From contig NZ_JAGIOC010000001.1 of NCBI RefSeq assembly GCF_017876515.1, forward strand, positions 1,302,001 through 1,366,000: 64,000 nucleotides of DNA, in the 5' to 3' direction. Shown here one piece after another: positions 38,422-46,775 of the stretch; position 1 is the stretch's first letter; the number at the start of each line of letters is the position of its first letter. This DNA comes from Brachybacterium fresconis. GTDB lineage: Bacteria > Actinomycetota > Actinomycetes > Actinomycetales > Dermabacteraceae. The notes under the pieces are model-generated. The model was not told where the DNA came from. It worked only from the letters and a program-made list of their open reading frames with translations, and ran no database searches. The position numbers were made by a program, and so were the translations under genes.

Positions 38422-39587
38422 GAGGAGTAGGCGCTGTTCTCTTCGACGTATTCGTGGGTGAGGTCGTTGGTCCAGATGTCCCCGCTCGCGGAGCCGGCAC
38501 CGAGGTCGACCTCGATACGGGTCTCGCGCGGGGTCATGTCGACCTCGGAGCGGTCGCGGTGGGCGCCGCCGGAGCGGCACACCTGCACGCCGTTGACGTG
38601 CACGGAGAGGTCGTCGACGGCGAAGGGGGCGACGGACTCGGGCACGCAGCCGGCGGCGGCCACGATGCGGCCCCAGTTCGGGTCGTTGCCGAAGATCGCG
38701 GCCTTGACCAGGTTGGAGCGGGCGATCTCGCGCGCCACGGCGAGGGCCGCGTCCTCGGTGCTCGCGGAGCGGACGACGACGTGGACGTCATGGCTCGCGC
38801 CTTCCGCGTCGGCGACCAGCTGGCGGGCGAGGTCGGCGCTGACCGTGCGGACGGCCTCGGTGAGCTCCTCGAGGCCGGGGGCGATCCCCGACGCCCCGGA
38901 GGCCAGCAGGATCACGGTGTCGTTGGTGGACATGCAGGCGTCGGAGTCGACCCGGTCGAAGGTGGTCGCCGTCGCGGCGCGCAGCGCGGCGTCGGCGGTG
39001 GCGGCGTCGACGTCCGCGTCGGTGGTGAGCACGACGAGCATGGTCGCGAGCTGCGGAGCGAGCATCCCGGCGCCCTTGGCGATGCCGCCGACCGTCGCGC
39101 CCGACGGGGTCGTGGCCTCGGCGGTCTTGGCCACCGAGTCGGTCGTCATGATCGCGCGGGCGGCGGCCGCATCGGCCTCGCCGCCCGCGGTGAGCTGCTG
39201 CGTCGCCTCGGTGACGCCGGCCAGCAGCGGGTCCATCGGCAGCCGTTCGCCGATCAGGCCGGTCGAGCAGACCAGGACGTCCTGCGCGGAGACGTCCAGG
39301 AGGCCGGCGAGGTGCTCGGCGGTGCGGTGGGTGTCGGCGAAGCCGTCGGGGCCGGTGCAGGCGTTGGCCCCGCCGGAGTTCAGCACCACGGCGCGCGCCC
39401 GGCCGTCGGCGACGGCCTCGCGCGACCAGAGGACGGGGGCGGCCTGCACGCGGTTGGCGGTGAAGACGGCGGCCGCGGTGTCGCGGGGGCCGTCGTTGAC
39501 GACGAGGGCGAGGTCCGGGGCGGCGGCGGGCTTGATGCCGGCGTCGAGGCCGATGGCGCGGAAGCCGTGGGGACGGGTGATCGACAC
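38418..39587 (-). CDS. argJ: Bifunctional ornithine acetyltransferase / N-acetylglutamate synthase
   Basis: This 389-residue protein recycles the acetyl group from N-acetylornithine to glutamate. The self-cleavage site lies in [16 protein letters not shown]; cleavage before the Thr would give alpha and beta chains. The C-terminus [11 protein letters not shown] is the family's usual ending. The start is GTG at 39585-39587, with AGGAG about five bases upstream. A 95-bp gap separates it from argC. The frame stays open to 40988 but that part is argC shadow. Because ArgJ can recycle acetyl groups, a separate argA is not required for flux. Confidence 0.95.
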   Translation of the reverse strand: MSITRPHGFRAIGLDAGIKPAAAPDLALVVNDGPRDTAAAVFTANRVQAAPVLWSREAVADGRARAVVLNSGGANACTGPDGFADTHRTAEHLAGLLDVSAQDVLVCSTGLIGERLPMDPLLAGVTEATQQLTAGGEADAAAARAIMTTDSVAKTAEATTPSGATVGGIAKGAGMLAPQLATMLVVLTTDADVDAATADAALRAATATTFDRVDSDACMSTNDTVILLASGASGIAPGLEELTEAVRTVSADLARQLVADAEGASHDVHVVVRSASTEDAALAVAREIARSNLVKAAIFGNDPNWGRIVAAAGCVPESVAPFAVDDLSVHVNGVQVCRSGGAHRDRSEVDMTPRETRIEVDLGAGSASGDIWTNDLTHEYVEENSAYSS

Positions 39588-39682
39588 GAGGTCTCCTCTG
39601 TCGGGTCGGTCGGGACGGGGCCGACGGTGCGGGGCTGCGGTGGGGTGAGCCGGGACGGTGTGCGCTGCGGGGGGACGCGGGC

Positions 39683-40831
39683 TCAGGGGGCGATCGCGGT
39701 GCGGGTGAGGCCGGTGCCCTCCTCGATCCCCAGAGCGAGGTTCAGCGACTGCAGCGCGGCGCCGGCCGTGCCCTTGACCAGGTTGTCGATCGCTGCGATC
39801 ACGGTGGCCTGGCCGCTTCGGGGGTCGGTCGCGGCGCCCAGGCGGATGGTGTTCGCCCCGACCACCTCCCCGGTGGAGGGGAAGACCCCCTCCTCGAGCA
39901 CGGTCACGAAGTGCTCTTCGGCGTAGTCGGCACGCAGGGCGTCCAGCAGATCCGCGGTGGTCGTCGAGTCGGTCACCGGCGCCGTGATCACCGCGAGGAT
40001 GCCGCGGCTCATCGGCACCAGCACGGGGGTGAAGCCCAGGCGGAGATCCTCGCGCCCAGAGGCGCGGCGCAGATTCTGGAGCACCTCGGGGACGTGCCGG
40101 TGGGTGCCGCCGACGGCATAGGCCGAGGCGGCCCCGGAGATCTCGCTGAACAGCAGGTGCTGCTTGGGGGCACGGCCCGCGCCGGAGGGGCCGACGGGCA
40201 GCACGGCGCTCATCCGGGTGGCGTCGATCAGCTCGGCGCGCACCAGCGGGGCCAGGGCAAGAGAGACGGCGGTGGCGTTGCAGCCGGGGACGGCGATCTC
40301 CCGGGCGCCGACCAGCAGCTCGCGCTGGCGGCGGCCGTCGGCCAGCGGCAGTTCGGGCATGCCGTAGGTCCAGGTGCCGGAGTGCTCGCTGCCGTAGTAC
40401 GCCGCCCAGTCCTCGGCGCTCTCGAGCCGATGGTCGGCGCCGAGGTCGAGCACCAGCACGTCTGGGTCCTCGACCCGCAGGGCGGCGGCGATCTGTCCCG
40501 ACTGCCCGTGGGGCAGGGCGAGGATCACCACGTCGTGGCCGCGCAGCGTCTCCACCGTGGTCTCCTGCAGCACGGGGTCGTGCCCGAGGTCGATGTGCGG
40601 GGCGACCTGGCTGAGGCGCTTGCCGGCGCTCGAGTGCGCGGTGACGGTGGCGACTTCGATGCCAGGGTGCCCGGCCAGCAGGCGCAGCGCTTCCCCGCCG
40701 GCGTACCCGGACGCCCCGACGACGGCCGCTCGCGGCAGGCGCGTGGGTGCCGCACTCGCCGCCGCGGGCGCGGGGGCGGTGATCGCGGACGCAGGGGTCG
40801 CAGGAGTGGGGGCACCCGGTGCAGAGGTCAT
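39683..40831 (-). CDS. argC: N-acetyl-gamma-glutamyl-phosphate reductase
   Basis: This 382-residue NADP-dependent enzyme has a Rossmann motif VVGASGYAGGEALRLL and the active-site Cys in VPGCNATAVSLAL. I chose the ATG at 40829-40831 rather than the one at 40858 because a -10 TATACT ends exactly seven bases before it, which gives a leaderless mRNA beginning at that A; the upstream Met would sit inside the promoter. A ~30-residue Ala/Pro-rich lead precedes the Rossmann fold. It is the first gene of the arginine operon. Confidence 0.94.
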   Translation of the reverse strand: MTSAPGAPTPATPASAITAPAPAAASAAPTRLPRAAVVGASGYAGGEALRLLAGHPGIEVATVTAHSSAGKRLSQVAPHIDLGHDPVLQETTVETLRGHDVVILALPHGQSGQIAAALRVEDPDVLVLDLGADHRLESAEDWAAYYGSEHSGTWTYGMPELPLADGRRQRELLVGAREIAVPGCNATAVSLALAPLVRAELIDATRMSAVLPVGPSGAGRAPKQHLLFSEISGAASAYAVGGTHRHVPEVLQNLRRASGREDLRLGFTPVLVPMSRGILAVITAPVTDSTTTADLLDALRADYAEEHFVTVLEEGVFPSTGEVVGANTIRLGAATDPRSGQATVIAAIDNLVKGTAGAALQSLNLALGIEEGTGLTRTAIAP

Positions 40832-40837
40832 GTCGGA

Positions 40838-40858
40838 AGTATATACAGCTGACTGCAT
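40838..40858 (-). promoter_or_regulatory. argC promoter -10 with overlapping palindrome (putative ARG box)
   Basis: The minus strand has TATACT at 40838-40843, six bases before the argC ATG, as in leaderless actinobacterial genes. Immediately upstream and overlapping it is ATGCAG-TCAG-CTGTAT (40843-40858), an inverted repeat with one mismatch per half. This is where an ArgR operator would be expected. The match to a formal ARG box is partial. Confidence 0.55.
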
Positions 40859-40945
40859 GATCAGCCAATGGGATTCCTGCGGGTGCCGTCACATCGGCCG
40901 ACCGAGCCCGGCGCACCGTCCGCCCGAGTCCCGACCCGCGAGAGC

Positions 40946-41047
40946 TCAGGCCCGGTCGAGCATGCGGTGCTTGAGCCGCTTGCTCCACTCGTAGGTGGTG
41001 TGGTGGATCTCGTCGTCCTTGAAGGCGACGCCATCACGGCCATCACC
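40946..41047 (-). pseudogene. C-terminal fragment of an unidentified gene
   Basis: In the minus strand the frame ending at the TGA of 40946-40948 reads VAFKDDEIHHTTYEWSKRL then KHRMLDRA. Nearly all third positions are G or C and the composition is protein-like. No start or N-terminal part can be found upstream, where the sequence becomes the opposed remnant at 41048. I do not recognise the family. It could be a chance frame, but the codon pattern and clean stop argue for a broken gene. Confidence 0.45.
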
Positions 41048-41281
41048 CAGACGCCGCCGGACCAGGTCGATCAGATCATCGAGCACTGCCAGGTCCTGCA
41101 GCAGGCCGTCGCCGACGACGCTCCGTACATCCCGGTGCAGTCCAACGGCGCGGGCGGCATGTTCACGACGAAGCAGTGGTCCGGGCTCAAGCAGGCCGAG
41201 GAGATCGACTACTTCCCGCGCGTCGACGGCTACAACAACATGATCCGGACCATCGCCGACTTCACGCCGACGAAGGGCTGA
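41048..41281 (+). pseudogene. C-terminal remnant of an ABC-transporter solute-binding protein
   Basis: The last ~75 residues of the frame ending at 41281 read like the tail of an extracellular solute-binding protein: a helix QIIEHCQVLQQAVADDAPYI followed by PVQSNGAGGMFTTKQWSG and YNNMIRTIADFTP. ADDAPYIP-type endings are typical of the extracellular family 5/oligosaccharide binding class. The reading frame extends left to 40868, but upstream of ~41048 the codon pattern moves to the opposite strand. Signal peptide, lipobox and the main body are missing. Family assignment is from pattern only. Confidence 0.55.
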
Positions 41282-41303
41282 TCAGTTCAGCGCAAGGACC
41301 ACC

Positions 41304-41353
41304 CGCACGGGCCCGCCCCGCACCCCGAGGAGGGTGCCGGGCTGGCCCGTGCG
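41304..41353. terminator. Two-tier hairpin between converging transcripts
   Basis: A perfect 10-bp outer stem (CGCACGGGCC at 41304-41313 with GGCCCGTGCG at 41344-41353) encloses a GCACCC/GGGTGC inner hairpin. It lies between the plus-strand remnant and the end of the minus-strand GH18 gene. No U-run is present; it may act in both directions. Confidence 0.55.
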
Positions 41354-41396
41354 ACGAGTGCAGCCGCTGCCTGGCGGAGCAGCGGAGGCATCCGTC

Positions 41397-42311
41397 TCAC
41401 CCGTACTGGGCCGTACTGCCGTAGAACGGCCCGGTGAACGCGGAGACCAGCTCGGACTGGTCGCTGGGCTGCAGCTGGTAGGTCACCAGCGCCCCGTACC
41501 CTCCCTCGAGAGTCCGCTCGGCGAAATCACCGACGAGCTCCGGGGTCGTGGCGCTGCCGGCGCGGAAGTCGACGGCGGCGGCCCCGTACCGCGAGCGAGG
41601 AAGCCCCGGCACATCGAGATCGAGGAACGCGCCGTAGTAGGGGTTCCAGGCATAGTCGATGGCGTCTCCGACTCGTCGGCCCTCGAACACCTGGTGCTCC
41701 GCAGCAGGCCCGATGACATAGAAGCTGATCAGCTTGTTCGGCAGATGCTTGCGCAGCGACTCGACCAGGTCGACGAACGAGTGCTCGTTGGGCATCCCGG
41801 TGCCGTTCTTGCCGTACTCGACCCACTCGTCGTCGAGATCCACCCCGTCCAGCCCGTAGCGGCGCACCGTGGTGGCGACCTCCTGCGCGAACCGATCAGC
41901 GGCGTGCGCGTCGGGGAAGTTGGCGAAGCCGGCCCCCTGGTGGTTGCCGAGGACCGACAGCGTGACCTTGATCCCCAGCTCCTGGAGCGGGCGCACGAGG
42001 GTGTCGCCATGATCGAGGACGTGCTGGACGTTCTCGTTGAGGTGCAGGTAGGCACGCTCGCCGTCGTAGTTGATGTTCGCCGCGAAGATGACGGCGACGT
42101 CGAATGCGGCGCTCCCGTCGTCGAGCGTGTACCGGCCGACGTTCTCCAGGGTGTTGTCGTTGACCTCTATGTAGGCGATGGAGACGGGGCTGCGTCCGGG
42201 CCGACGGACGGGATCGGCCTGGGCGGGGCCGGCGAGCGCTGCGGCGGAGAGCCCGCCGAGGGCGAGACCTCCGGTCCCTGCGAGCATCGTCCTGCGAGAG
42301 ATGGCTGCCAT
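41397..42311 (-). CDS. GH18 endo-beta-N-acetylglucosaminidase (EndoH-like), Tat-exported
   Basis: This 304-residue protein has a twin-arginine signal (ISRRTMLAGTGGLALGGL) with likely cleavage near residue 32. The GH18 active-site motif is DGVDLDDEW at 155-163, with E162 the proton donor and D160 its partner, followed by VEYG as in Streptomyces EndoH (DGVDFDDEYAEYG). EndoH-type enzymes cut the chitobiose core of high-mannose N-glycans, leaving one GlcNAc on the protein. The product acts outside the cell. A GH20 hexosaminidase is encoded 168 bp upstream on the same strand and a transporter remnant lies downstream, which fits glycan scavenging. Substrate choice (N-glycan against another chitobiose-containing polymer) is inference. 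Confidence 0.88.
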   Translation of the reverse strand: MAAISRRTMLAGTGGLALGGLSAAALAGPAQADPVRRPGRSPVSIAYIEVNDNTLENVGRYTLDDGSAAFDVAVIFAANINYDGERAYLHLNENVQHVLDHGDTLVRPLQELGIKVTLSVLGNHQGAGFANFPDAHAADRFAQEVATTVRRYGLDGVDLDDEWVEYGKNGTGMPNEHSFVDLVESLRKHLPNKLISFYVIGPAAEHQVFEGRRVGDAIDYAWNPYYGAFLDLDVPGLPRSRYGAAAVDFRAGSATTPELVGDFAERTLEGGYGALVTYQLQPSDQSELVSAFTGPFYGSTAQYG

Positions 42312-42374
42312 GAGGTCTCCTCCGGTGAGGTCGTGGTCGATGCCCGGCGGGCTGTGCGTCGTCGCACGACGAAG

Positions 42375-42403
42375 ACCCTAGCCACTTCACCGCATAAGTA
42401 CCA
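42375..42403 (-). promoter_or_regulatory. Candidate promoter for the GH18 gene
   Basis: A -35-like TGGTAC (42398-42403), 17 bp, and -10 TAGGGT (42375-42380) lie on the minus strand about 60 bp before the GH18 start. The -35 is weak. Confidence 0.35.
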
Positions 42404-42478
42404 GACGCCGACCGTCCGATTCCTGCACGAGAGCGTCCCTCGTCGTCGCCCCGGCTCCCACGACTCCGGCACCATCCC

Positions 42479-43597
42479 TCAGCCGCGCTCCCCCATCACC
42501 CGTGCGAAGGGCACCAGCCAGGTGTCGAGCAGTTCGAGCGTCTCGCGCTCCCCGAGCGCCTCGGGACTGTCGCACCAGACCGAGAGCGAGGCGCCGAGCA
42601 CCGGATCGGGCGTTCCCGCGGGAACGCGGGGCACGTCGAGATGGACGTCCTGGGCGGCGAGCCCCATGAAGCGGCGCGGGGCGAAGGTGTCCTCGAGCAG
42701 GCCGAATCGTCCTCGGCCGTGCGGGGCAGGGATCCCGTCCCCGGAGAGCACGAAGTACAGCAGGTCCCCGTGCGAGGTGACCACGCGATACCCCGACCCG
42801 AGGAAGTCGTGCACCGACGGGGTCCACTGCCGCCAACGGATCCACACATCCAGCACCACCTCGGTGCTGATCGGCACCAGCGGCGCCGCGGAGGCGGGGA
42901 CCACGTGGTCGTTCCACAGCATCGGGGTACGGCCGAGCTCGAGGGCCCGTGCGGCCAGGGTGTTGATGAACAGGGCGTACGAGTCGTGCGCCGTCGCCCC
43001 CTCGCCCACCTCTCGCCGCGCGTGCTCGACCAGGGACGGGAATCGCTCGGGATGCTGAGCGTCCTCGTCCTCCCAGGGCGCGGCGAAGAACTCGTCGCCG
43101 CCGAGGTGGATCGCGTCCCCGGGGAAGGCCCGGGCTGCGGCCTCGAGCAGCTCGAGCGCGAAATCCAGCGCCTCGGGACGGGAGATGTCCAGCCGATCCG
43201 CGTGCACGGTGCCGTGGCGGTCGACCAGCCGCAGCTGCTCCCGGCCGACCAGCAGCGCGGCGGCATGGGAGGGCAGGTCGACCTCGGGGATCAGGGAGAT
43301 GCCCGCGGCACCGGCGGAGGCGACGATCTCCGCGATGTCGCGCGCGTCCCAGGCGTCGTCGGCCGCGAGCTCCTCGAAGCCGGGCAGCCGCACCCCGACG
43401 CGATGGGTCTCGGTCAGGTGCAGGTGCAGCGCGGTGAAGCCCAGGTCGGCGAGGCGGCCGATCAGCGTGATCACGGCAGCGGGCGAGAACGCCTTCCGGC
43501 CGACGTCGAGGCTGATGCCGCGGTAGGCCGCCGTGGCCAGGCCGCTGGGTGGGGCCGATCTGCCCTCGGGCGTCGTCGTGCCCTCAGCCGTCGCCAT
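42479..43597 (-). CDS. GH20 beta-N-acetylhexosaminidase, cytosolic
   Basis: This 372-residue protein consists of the GH20 TIM barrel alone. It begins at the first strand (YRGISLDVGRKAFSP), has LHLHLTETHRVGVRLPG, and carries the catalytic Asp-Glu pair in HLGGDEFF (D168, E169). The usual N-terminal GH20b domain is absent. There is no signal peptide, so it would act on imported GlcNAc-containing oligosaccharides. Its ATG lies 14 bp inside the end of the small membrane protein gene, so it is translationally coupled to the pheST unit. It probably works with the exported EndoH-like enzyme. Exo-beta-GlcNAc or GalNAc preference cannot be read from sequence alone. Confidence 0.88.
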   Translation of the reverse strand: MATAEGTTTPEGRSAPPSGLATAAYRGISLDVGRKAFSPAAVITLIGRLADLGFTALHLHLTETHRVGVRLPGFEELAADDAWDARDIAEIVASAGAAGISLIPEVDLPSHAAALLVGREQLRLVDRHGTVHADRLDISRPEALDFALELLEAAARAFPGDAIHLGGDEFFAAPWEDEDAQHPERFPSLVEHARREVGEGATAHDSYALFINTLAARALELGRTPMLWNDHVVPASAAPLVPISTEVVLDVWIRWRQWTPSVHDFLGSGYRVVTSHGDLLYFVLSGDGIPAPHGRGRFGLLEDTFAPRRFMGLAAQDVHLDVPRVPAGTPDPVLGASLSVWCDSPEALGERETLELLDTWLVPFARVMGERG

Positions 43598-44177
43598 GGC
43601 CCCCGTCGCGCGGGGCGCGCAGGAAGGGGATCACCGGCAGCCGGACCCGGCGTCCTCGATGTGCCTGCACCGTGCCGACGATGCCGTAGACGAGCTCGAG
43701 GATCCCCACCACGAACCACAGTCCGAGGACCGTGAAGACGACGGCGTTCATCGCCGGGTGGAACACGACGCCGCCGGTCCCCGACGGGGTCCCGGTGAGC
43801 AGGCCCACCGTCACGGTGATCGCCAGGAGGATCGGATAGCACAGCTGGGTCAGACCCCAGTTCGCCGCCCGCACCCCGTTGACCGCGGCGAGGCCGCCGT
43901 GCTTGCGCTGTGCGAGGCCGACGACGACCTGCACGGCGCCGACGATGAGCACGTTGACCACCGGGATCGGGATGTAGGCGAGGAAGCCGAGCGCCCACGC
44001 CACGGTCCCCCGCTGCTGGGGCAGGGCCGGTTCGGCAGGGGCCGGTTCGGCAGGGGCCGGTGCGGCGTGGGCCGGGGCCGATCCGGCCGGGACCGCGGCC
44101 GGCGCCGGTTCGGCGGGGGCAGGGTCCGATCCGGGCGACGGTCCGCCCGCCATCGCGTCCGCGTGTGCATCGCTCAT
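43584..44177 (-). CDS. DUF4870-like small membrane protein (197 aa)
   Basis: Residues 1-55 are Pro/Ala/Glu-rich and contain a PAEPA repeat. About four membrane helices follow (VAWALGFLAYIPIPVVNVLI; LCYPILLAITVTVGLLTG; AVVFTVLGLWFVVGILELVY), then a basic tail. The pattern matches DUF4870-type proteins, whose role is unknown. It overlaps pheT by 4 bp (44174-44177) and GH20 by 14 bp, so it is probably read from the pheS promoter. Nothing in the sequence ties it to translation or glycan use. Confidence 0.8.
   Translation of the reverse strand: MSDAHADAMAGGPSPGSDPAPAEPAPAAVPAGSAPAHAAPAPAEPAPAEPALPQQRGTVAWALGFLAYIPIPVVNVLIVGAVQVVVGLAQRKHGGLAAVNGVRAANWGLTQLCYPILLAITVTVGLLTGTPSGTGGVVFHPAMNAVVFTVLGLWFVVGILELVYGIVGTVQAHRGRRVRLPVIPFLRAPRDGGHGDG
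44029..44073 (-). repeat. 15-bp coding tandem repeat (3 copies)
   Basis: The plus-strand unit ggttcggcaggggcc occurs at 44029-44043 and 44044-44058, with a diverged third copy to 44073. It encodes the PAEPA pentapeptides of the DUF4870-like protein. Confidence 0.8.
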
Positions 44178-46774
44178 GCTCGGAGCACGCCCCCGACGGC
44201 GGTCTCCACCGCGGTGATGCAGCGCCGCCGGGCCTCGCCGATCTGCTCCGCGCTCAGCGTGCCCTCGGCCGAGCGCAGCCGCACGGAGAAGGCCAGCGAC
44301 TTCTTGCCGTCGCCGATCTGGTCTCCGGTGTACACGTCGAACAGGTGCACGTCCTCCGCCAGGTCGCCGATGCCCACCACGATCGCGGCCTGGACCGCGC
44401 TCGCGGGCACCGAGTCCTCCACCACGAAGGCGAAGTCCTCCTTGGCCAGCGGGTACGTGGGCACGGGAACGGCCCGTACGACGCTCGGCGCCGAGGCGAT
44501 CAGGGCCTCGAGATCGAGCTCCAGGGCGCTGGTGCGCGCCGGGAGCGAGAACTCCGCGACCACGGCGGGGTGCAGCTCGCCGGCATGGCCGACGACGACG
44601 GACCCCCCGTCGGCCCCGGCGATGCGCAGCTCCCCGGCACGACCGGGATGGAAGGGCGCGATCTCGCGCTGGCGCACCTCGAGACGGGCGCCGACGGCCA
44701 TGGCCGCGCGACGGGCGAGGTCGAGCGCGTCGGCCCAGCCCCAGGGCGCAGGATCGCCCTGCCAGGAGCCCGGCCCGGAGGCGCCGCCGACCACGGCCGC
44801 CAGGGTGCGGGTCTGCGCGGGCAGCGCGCCGAGGATCTCCTCGAGCTCCGCGTCGGTGGGACGCTGCGAGGCCGCCGGGATCGGCGAGCGCGCCTGCGTC
44901 CCGCGGGCGATCGAGGTGCCGGCGATCTGGAAGATCGCCACCGACTCCGCGCCCCGGCCCAGGTTGCGCCGTGCCACGGGCAGCAGAGTCTGCAGCAGGG
45001 AGGTGCGCAGCAGGGGCTCGTCGTCGGCCAGCGGGTTCAACAGCCGCACGGCCTCGCGTCGCGGATCATCCTCCGTGTAGCCGAATGCGTCGAAGATGCC
45101 GTCGGCGACGAACGGGGCGGAGGCGACCTCGGTCAGGCCCGCCTCGACCAGCGCCCGGTTCGCATCGCGGCGCGCCCGCTGGGCGATGGTCAGACCGCGA
45201 CCGCCGGGGGCCGTCGGCAGGACCGAGGGGATCTTCTCGTAGCCGACCAGGCGTGCGATCTCCTCGACCAGGTCCTCCCGCAGGGTGAGGTCCGGGCGCC
45301 AGCTCGGCGGGGTGACCACGAGGGTGTCCTCGCCGCTTGCGTCGACGGTGCAGCCGATCTGCTCGAGGGACCCGCGCACCTGCGCCGGGGTGTACTCGAT
45401 CCCGACCACGCGCTCGGCGTCGCCGAGGGCGAGGGTGATCGCGACCGGCTGCTGGACGGTTCCCTCGTCGGTGACCTCCGGGGCGATCGTCCCGCCGCCG
45501 AACTCGACCATCAGCTGGGCCGCGCGGTGGGCGGCGACCAGCGGAAGCTGCGGATCCACGCCGCGCTCGAAGCGCTTGGAGGCCTCCGACGGGAGCCGGT
45601 GGCGGCGGGCGGAGCGGGCCACCGTGACGGGGTCGAAGGTCGCGGCCTCCAGGACGATGTCCCGTGTGGCCGGGGAGACCTCGGTGTCCTCGCCGCCCAT
45701 GACGCCGGCGATGCCGAGCACGCGCGCGCCCTCGCCGCCGTCGCTGTCGGTGATCAGCAGGTCCTCGGCATCGAGGCGGCGGGTGACGTCGTCGAGCGTG
45801 GTGAGCTCCTCCCCCGCCCGCGCACGGCGCACCACGATGGGGGCGACGACCTGCTCGGCGTCATAGGCGTGCAGGGGCTGGCCGAGATCGAGCATGACGT
45901 AGTTGGTCACGTCGACGATCAGGGAGATCGGTCGCATGCCGGCCTGGGTGAGGCGCCGCGCCATCCAGCGGGGCGTCTGCGCGGTGGGATCCACGCCGTG
46001 CACCTCGAGGGCGACGAAGCGGCTGCAGCCCGGGCCGGACGGGAGCGGGGCGTCGTCGTGCAGCTGCACCGCGACGCCGGGTCCGGCCGGGGTCGGGACC
46101 TCGACGGTGGTGACCGGGTCGGTGAAATCCGCGCCGGTGGCGTGGGAGTATTCGCGGGCCACGCCGCGCATCGAGAAGCAGTACCCGCGGTCGGGGGTCA
46201 CGTTGATCTCGACGACCTCGTCGGACAGCCCCAGCAGGGCGATCGCGTCGTCGCCGGGCGCGGCGCTCAGGCCTTCCGCATGCCCGCGGCCGAGCACGAT
46301 GATGCCGTCCTCGCCCGACGGATCCTCGCCCAGTCCCAGCTCCTGGCCGGAGCAGATCATCCCGTCGGATGTGTGCCCGTAGGTCTTCCGCGCGGCGATC
46401 GCGAAGTCTCCGGGCAGCACGGTGCCCGGCAGGGAGACCACGACGAGATCTCCCGCGACGAAGTTGTGCGCGCCGCAGACGATGCCGCGGCTGGGGCGCT
46501 CCGCGCCCGGCTGGGGGTCCTGGGGATCGTCGGCGTCCTCGTTGTGCTCGGGGCCGACGTCCACGCGCACCCAGTTGATGGTCTTTCCGTTCTTCTGCGG
46601 CTCGCCCACGAGCTCGAGCACGCGGCCGACGACCAGCGGGCCGGTCACCTGCGCGCCGAAGATCGTCTCCTCCTCGAGGCCCACCCGGGAGAGGTCCGTG
46701 GCGACCTGCAGGGCCGAAGCGTCGGAGGGCAGGCTCGCGTGCTCGGCGAGCCAGGTCAGGGGAATGCGAGGCAT
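44174..46774 (-). CDS. pheT: Phenylalanyl-tRNA synthetase beta subunit
   Basis: This 866-residue protein has an N-terminal tRNA-binding EMAP-type domain (~41-165, including CGAHNFVAGDLVVVSLPG), B3/B4 editing and B5 domains in the middle, and a C-terminal FDX-ACB anticodon domain (~770-866, PTYPLAKEDFAFVV). It pairs with PheS as an alpha2beta2 enzyme charging tRNA-Phe and clears mischarged Tyr. One base separates it from the pheS stop, and it overlaps the next gene by 4 bp. Length and order are typical. Confidence 0.97.
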   Translation of the reverse strand: MPRIPLTWLAEHASLPSDASALQVATDLSRVGLEEETIFGAQVTGPLVVGRVLELVGEPQKNGKTINWVRVDVGPEHNEDADDPQDPQPGAERPSRGIVCGAHNFVAGDLVVVSLPGTVLPGDFAIAARKTYGHTSDGMICSGQELGLGEDPSGEDGIIVLGRGHAEGLSAAPGDDAIALLGLSDEVVEINVTPDRGYCFSMRGVAREYSHATGADFTDPVTTVEVPTPAGPGVAVQLHDDAPLPSGPGCSRFVALEVHGVDPTAQTPRWMARRLTQAGMRPISLIVDVTNYVMLDLGQPLHAYDAEQVVAPIVVRRARAGEELTTLDDVTRRLDAEDLLITDSDGGEGARVLGIAGVMGGEDTEVSPATRDIVLEAATFDPVTVARSARRHRLPSEASKRFERGVDPQLPLVAAHRAAQLMVEFGGGTIAPEVTDEGTVQQPVAITLALGDAERVVGIEYTPAQVRGSLEQIGCTVDASGEDTLVVTPPSWRPDLTLREDLVEEIARLVGYEKIPSVLPTAPGGRGLTIAQRARRDANRALVEAGLTEVASAPFVADGIFDAFGYTEDDPRREAVRLLNPLADDEPLLRTSLLQTLLPVARRNLGRGAESVAIFQIAGTSIARGTQARSPIPAASQRPTDAELEEILGALPAQTRTLAAVVGGASGPGSWQGDPAPWGWADALDLARRAAMAVGARLEVRQREIAPFHPGRAGELRIAGADGGSVVVGHAGELHPAVVAEFSLPARTSALELDLEALIASAPSVVRAVPVPTYPLAKEDFAFVVEDSVPASAVQAAIVVGIGDLAEDVHLFDVYTGDQIGDGKKSLAFSVRLRSAEGTLSAEQIGEARRRCITAVETAVGGVLRA

Positions 46775-46775
46775 C

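Noticed and set aside
40868..41281. Intact 137-residue plus-strand gene
   Set aside because: Only the last ~75 residues look like protein. The left half is antisense to a better minus-strand coding pattern, and there is no ribosome-binding site or signal sequence.
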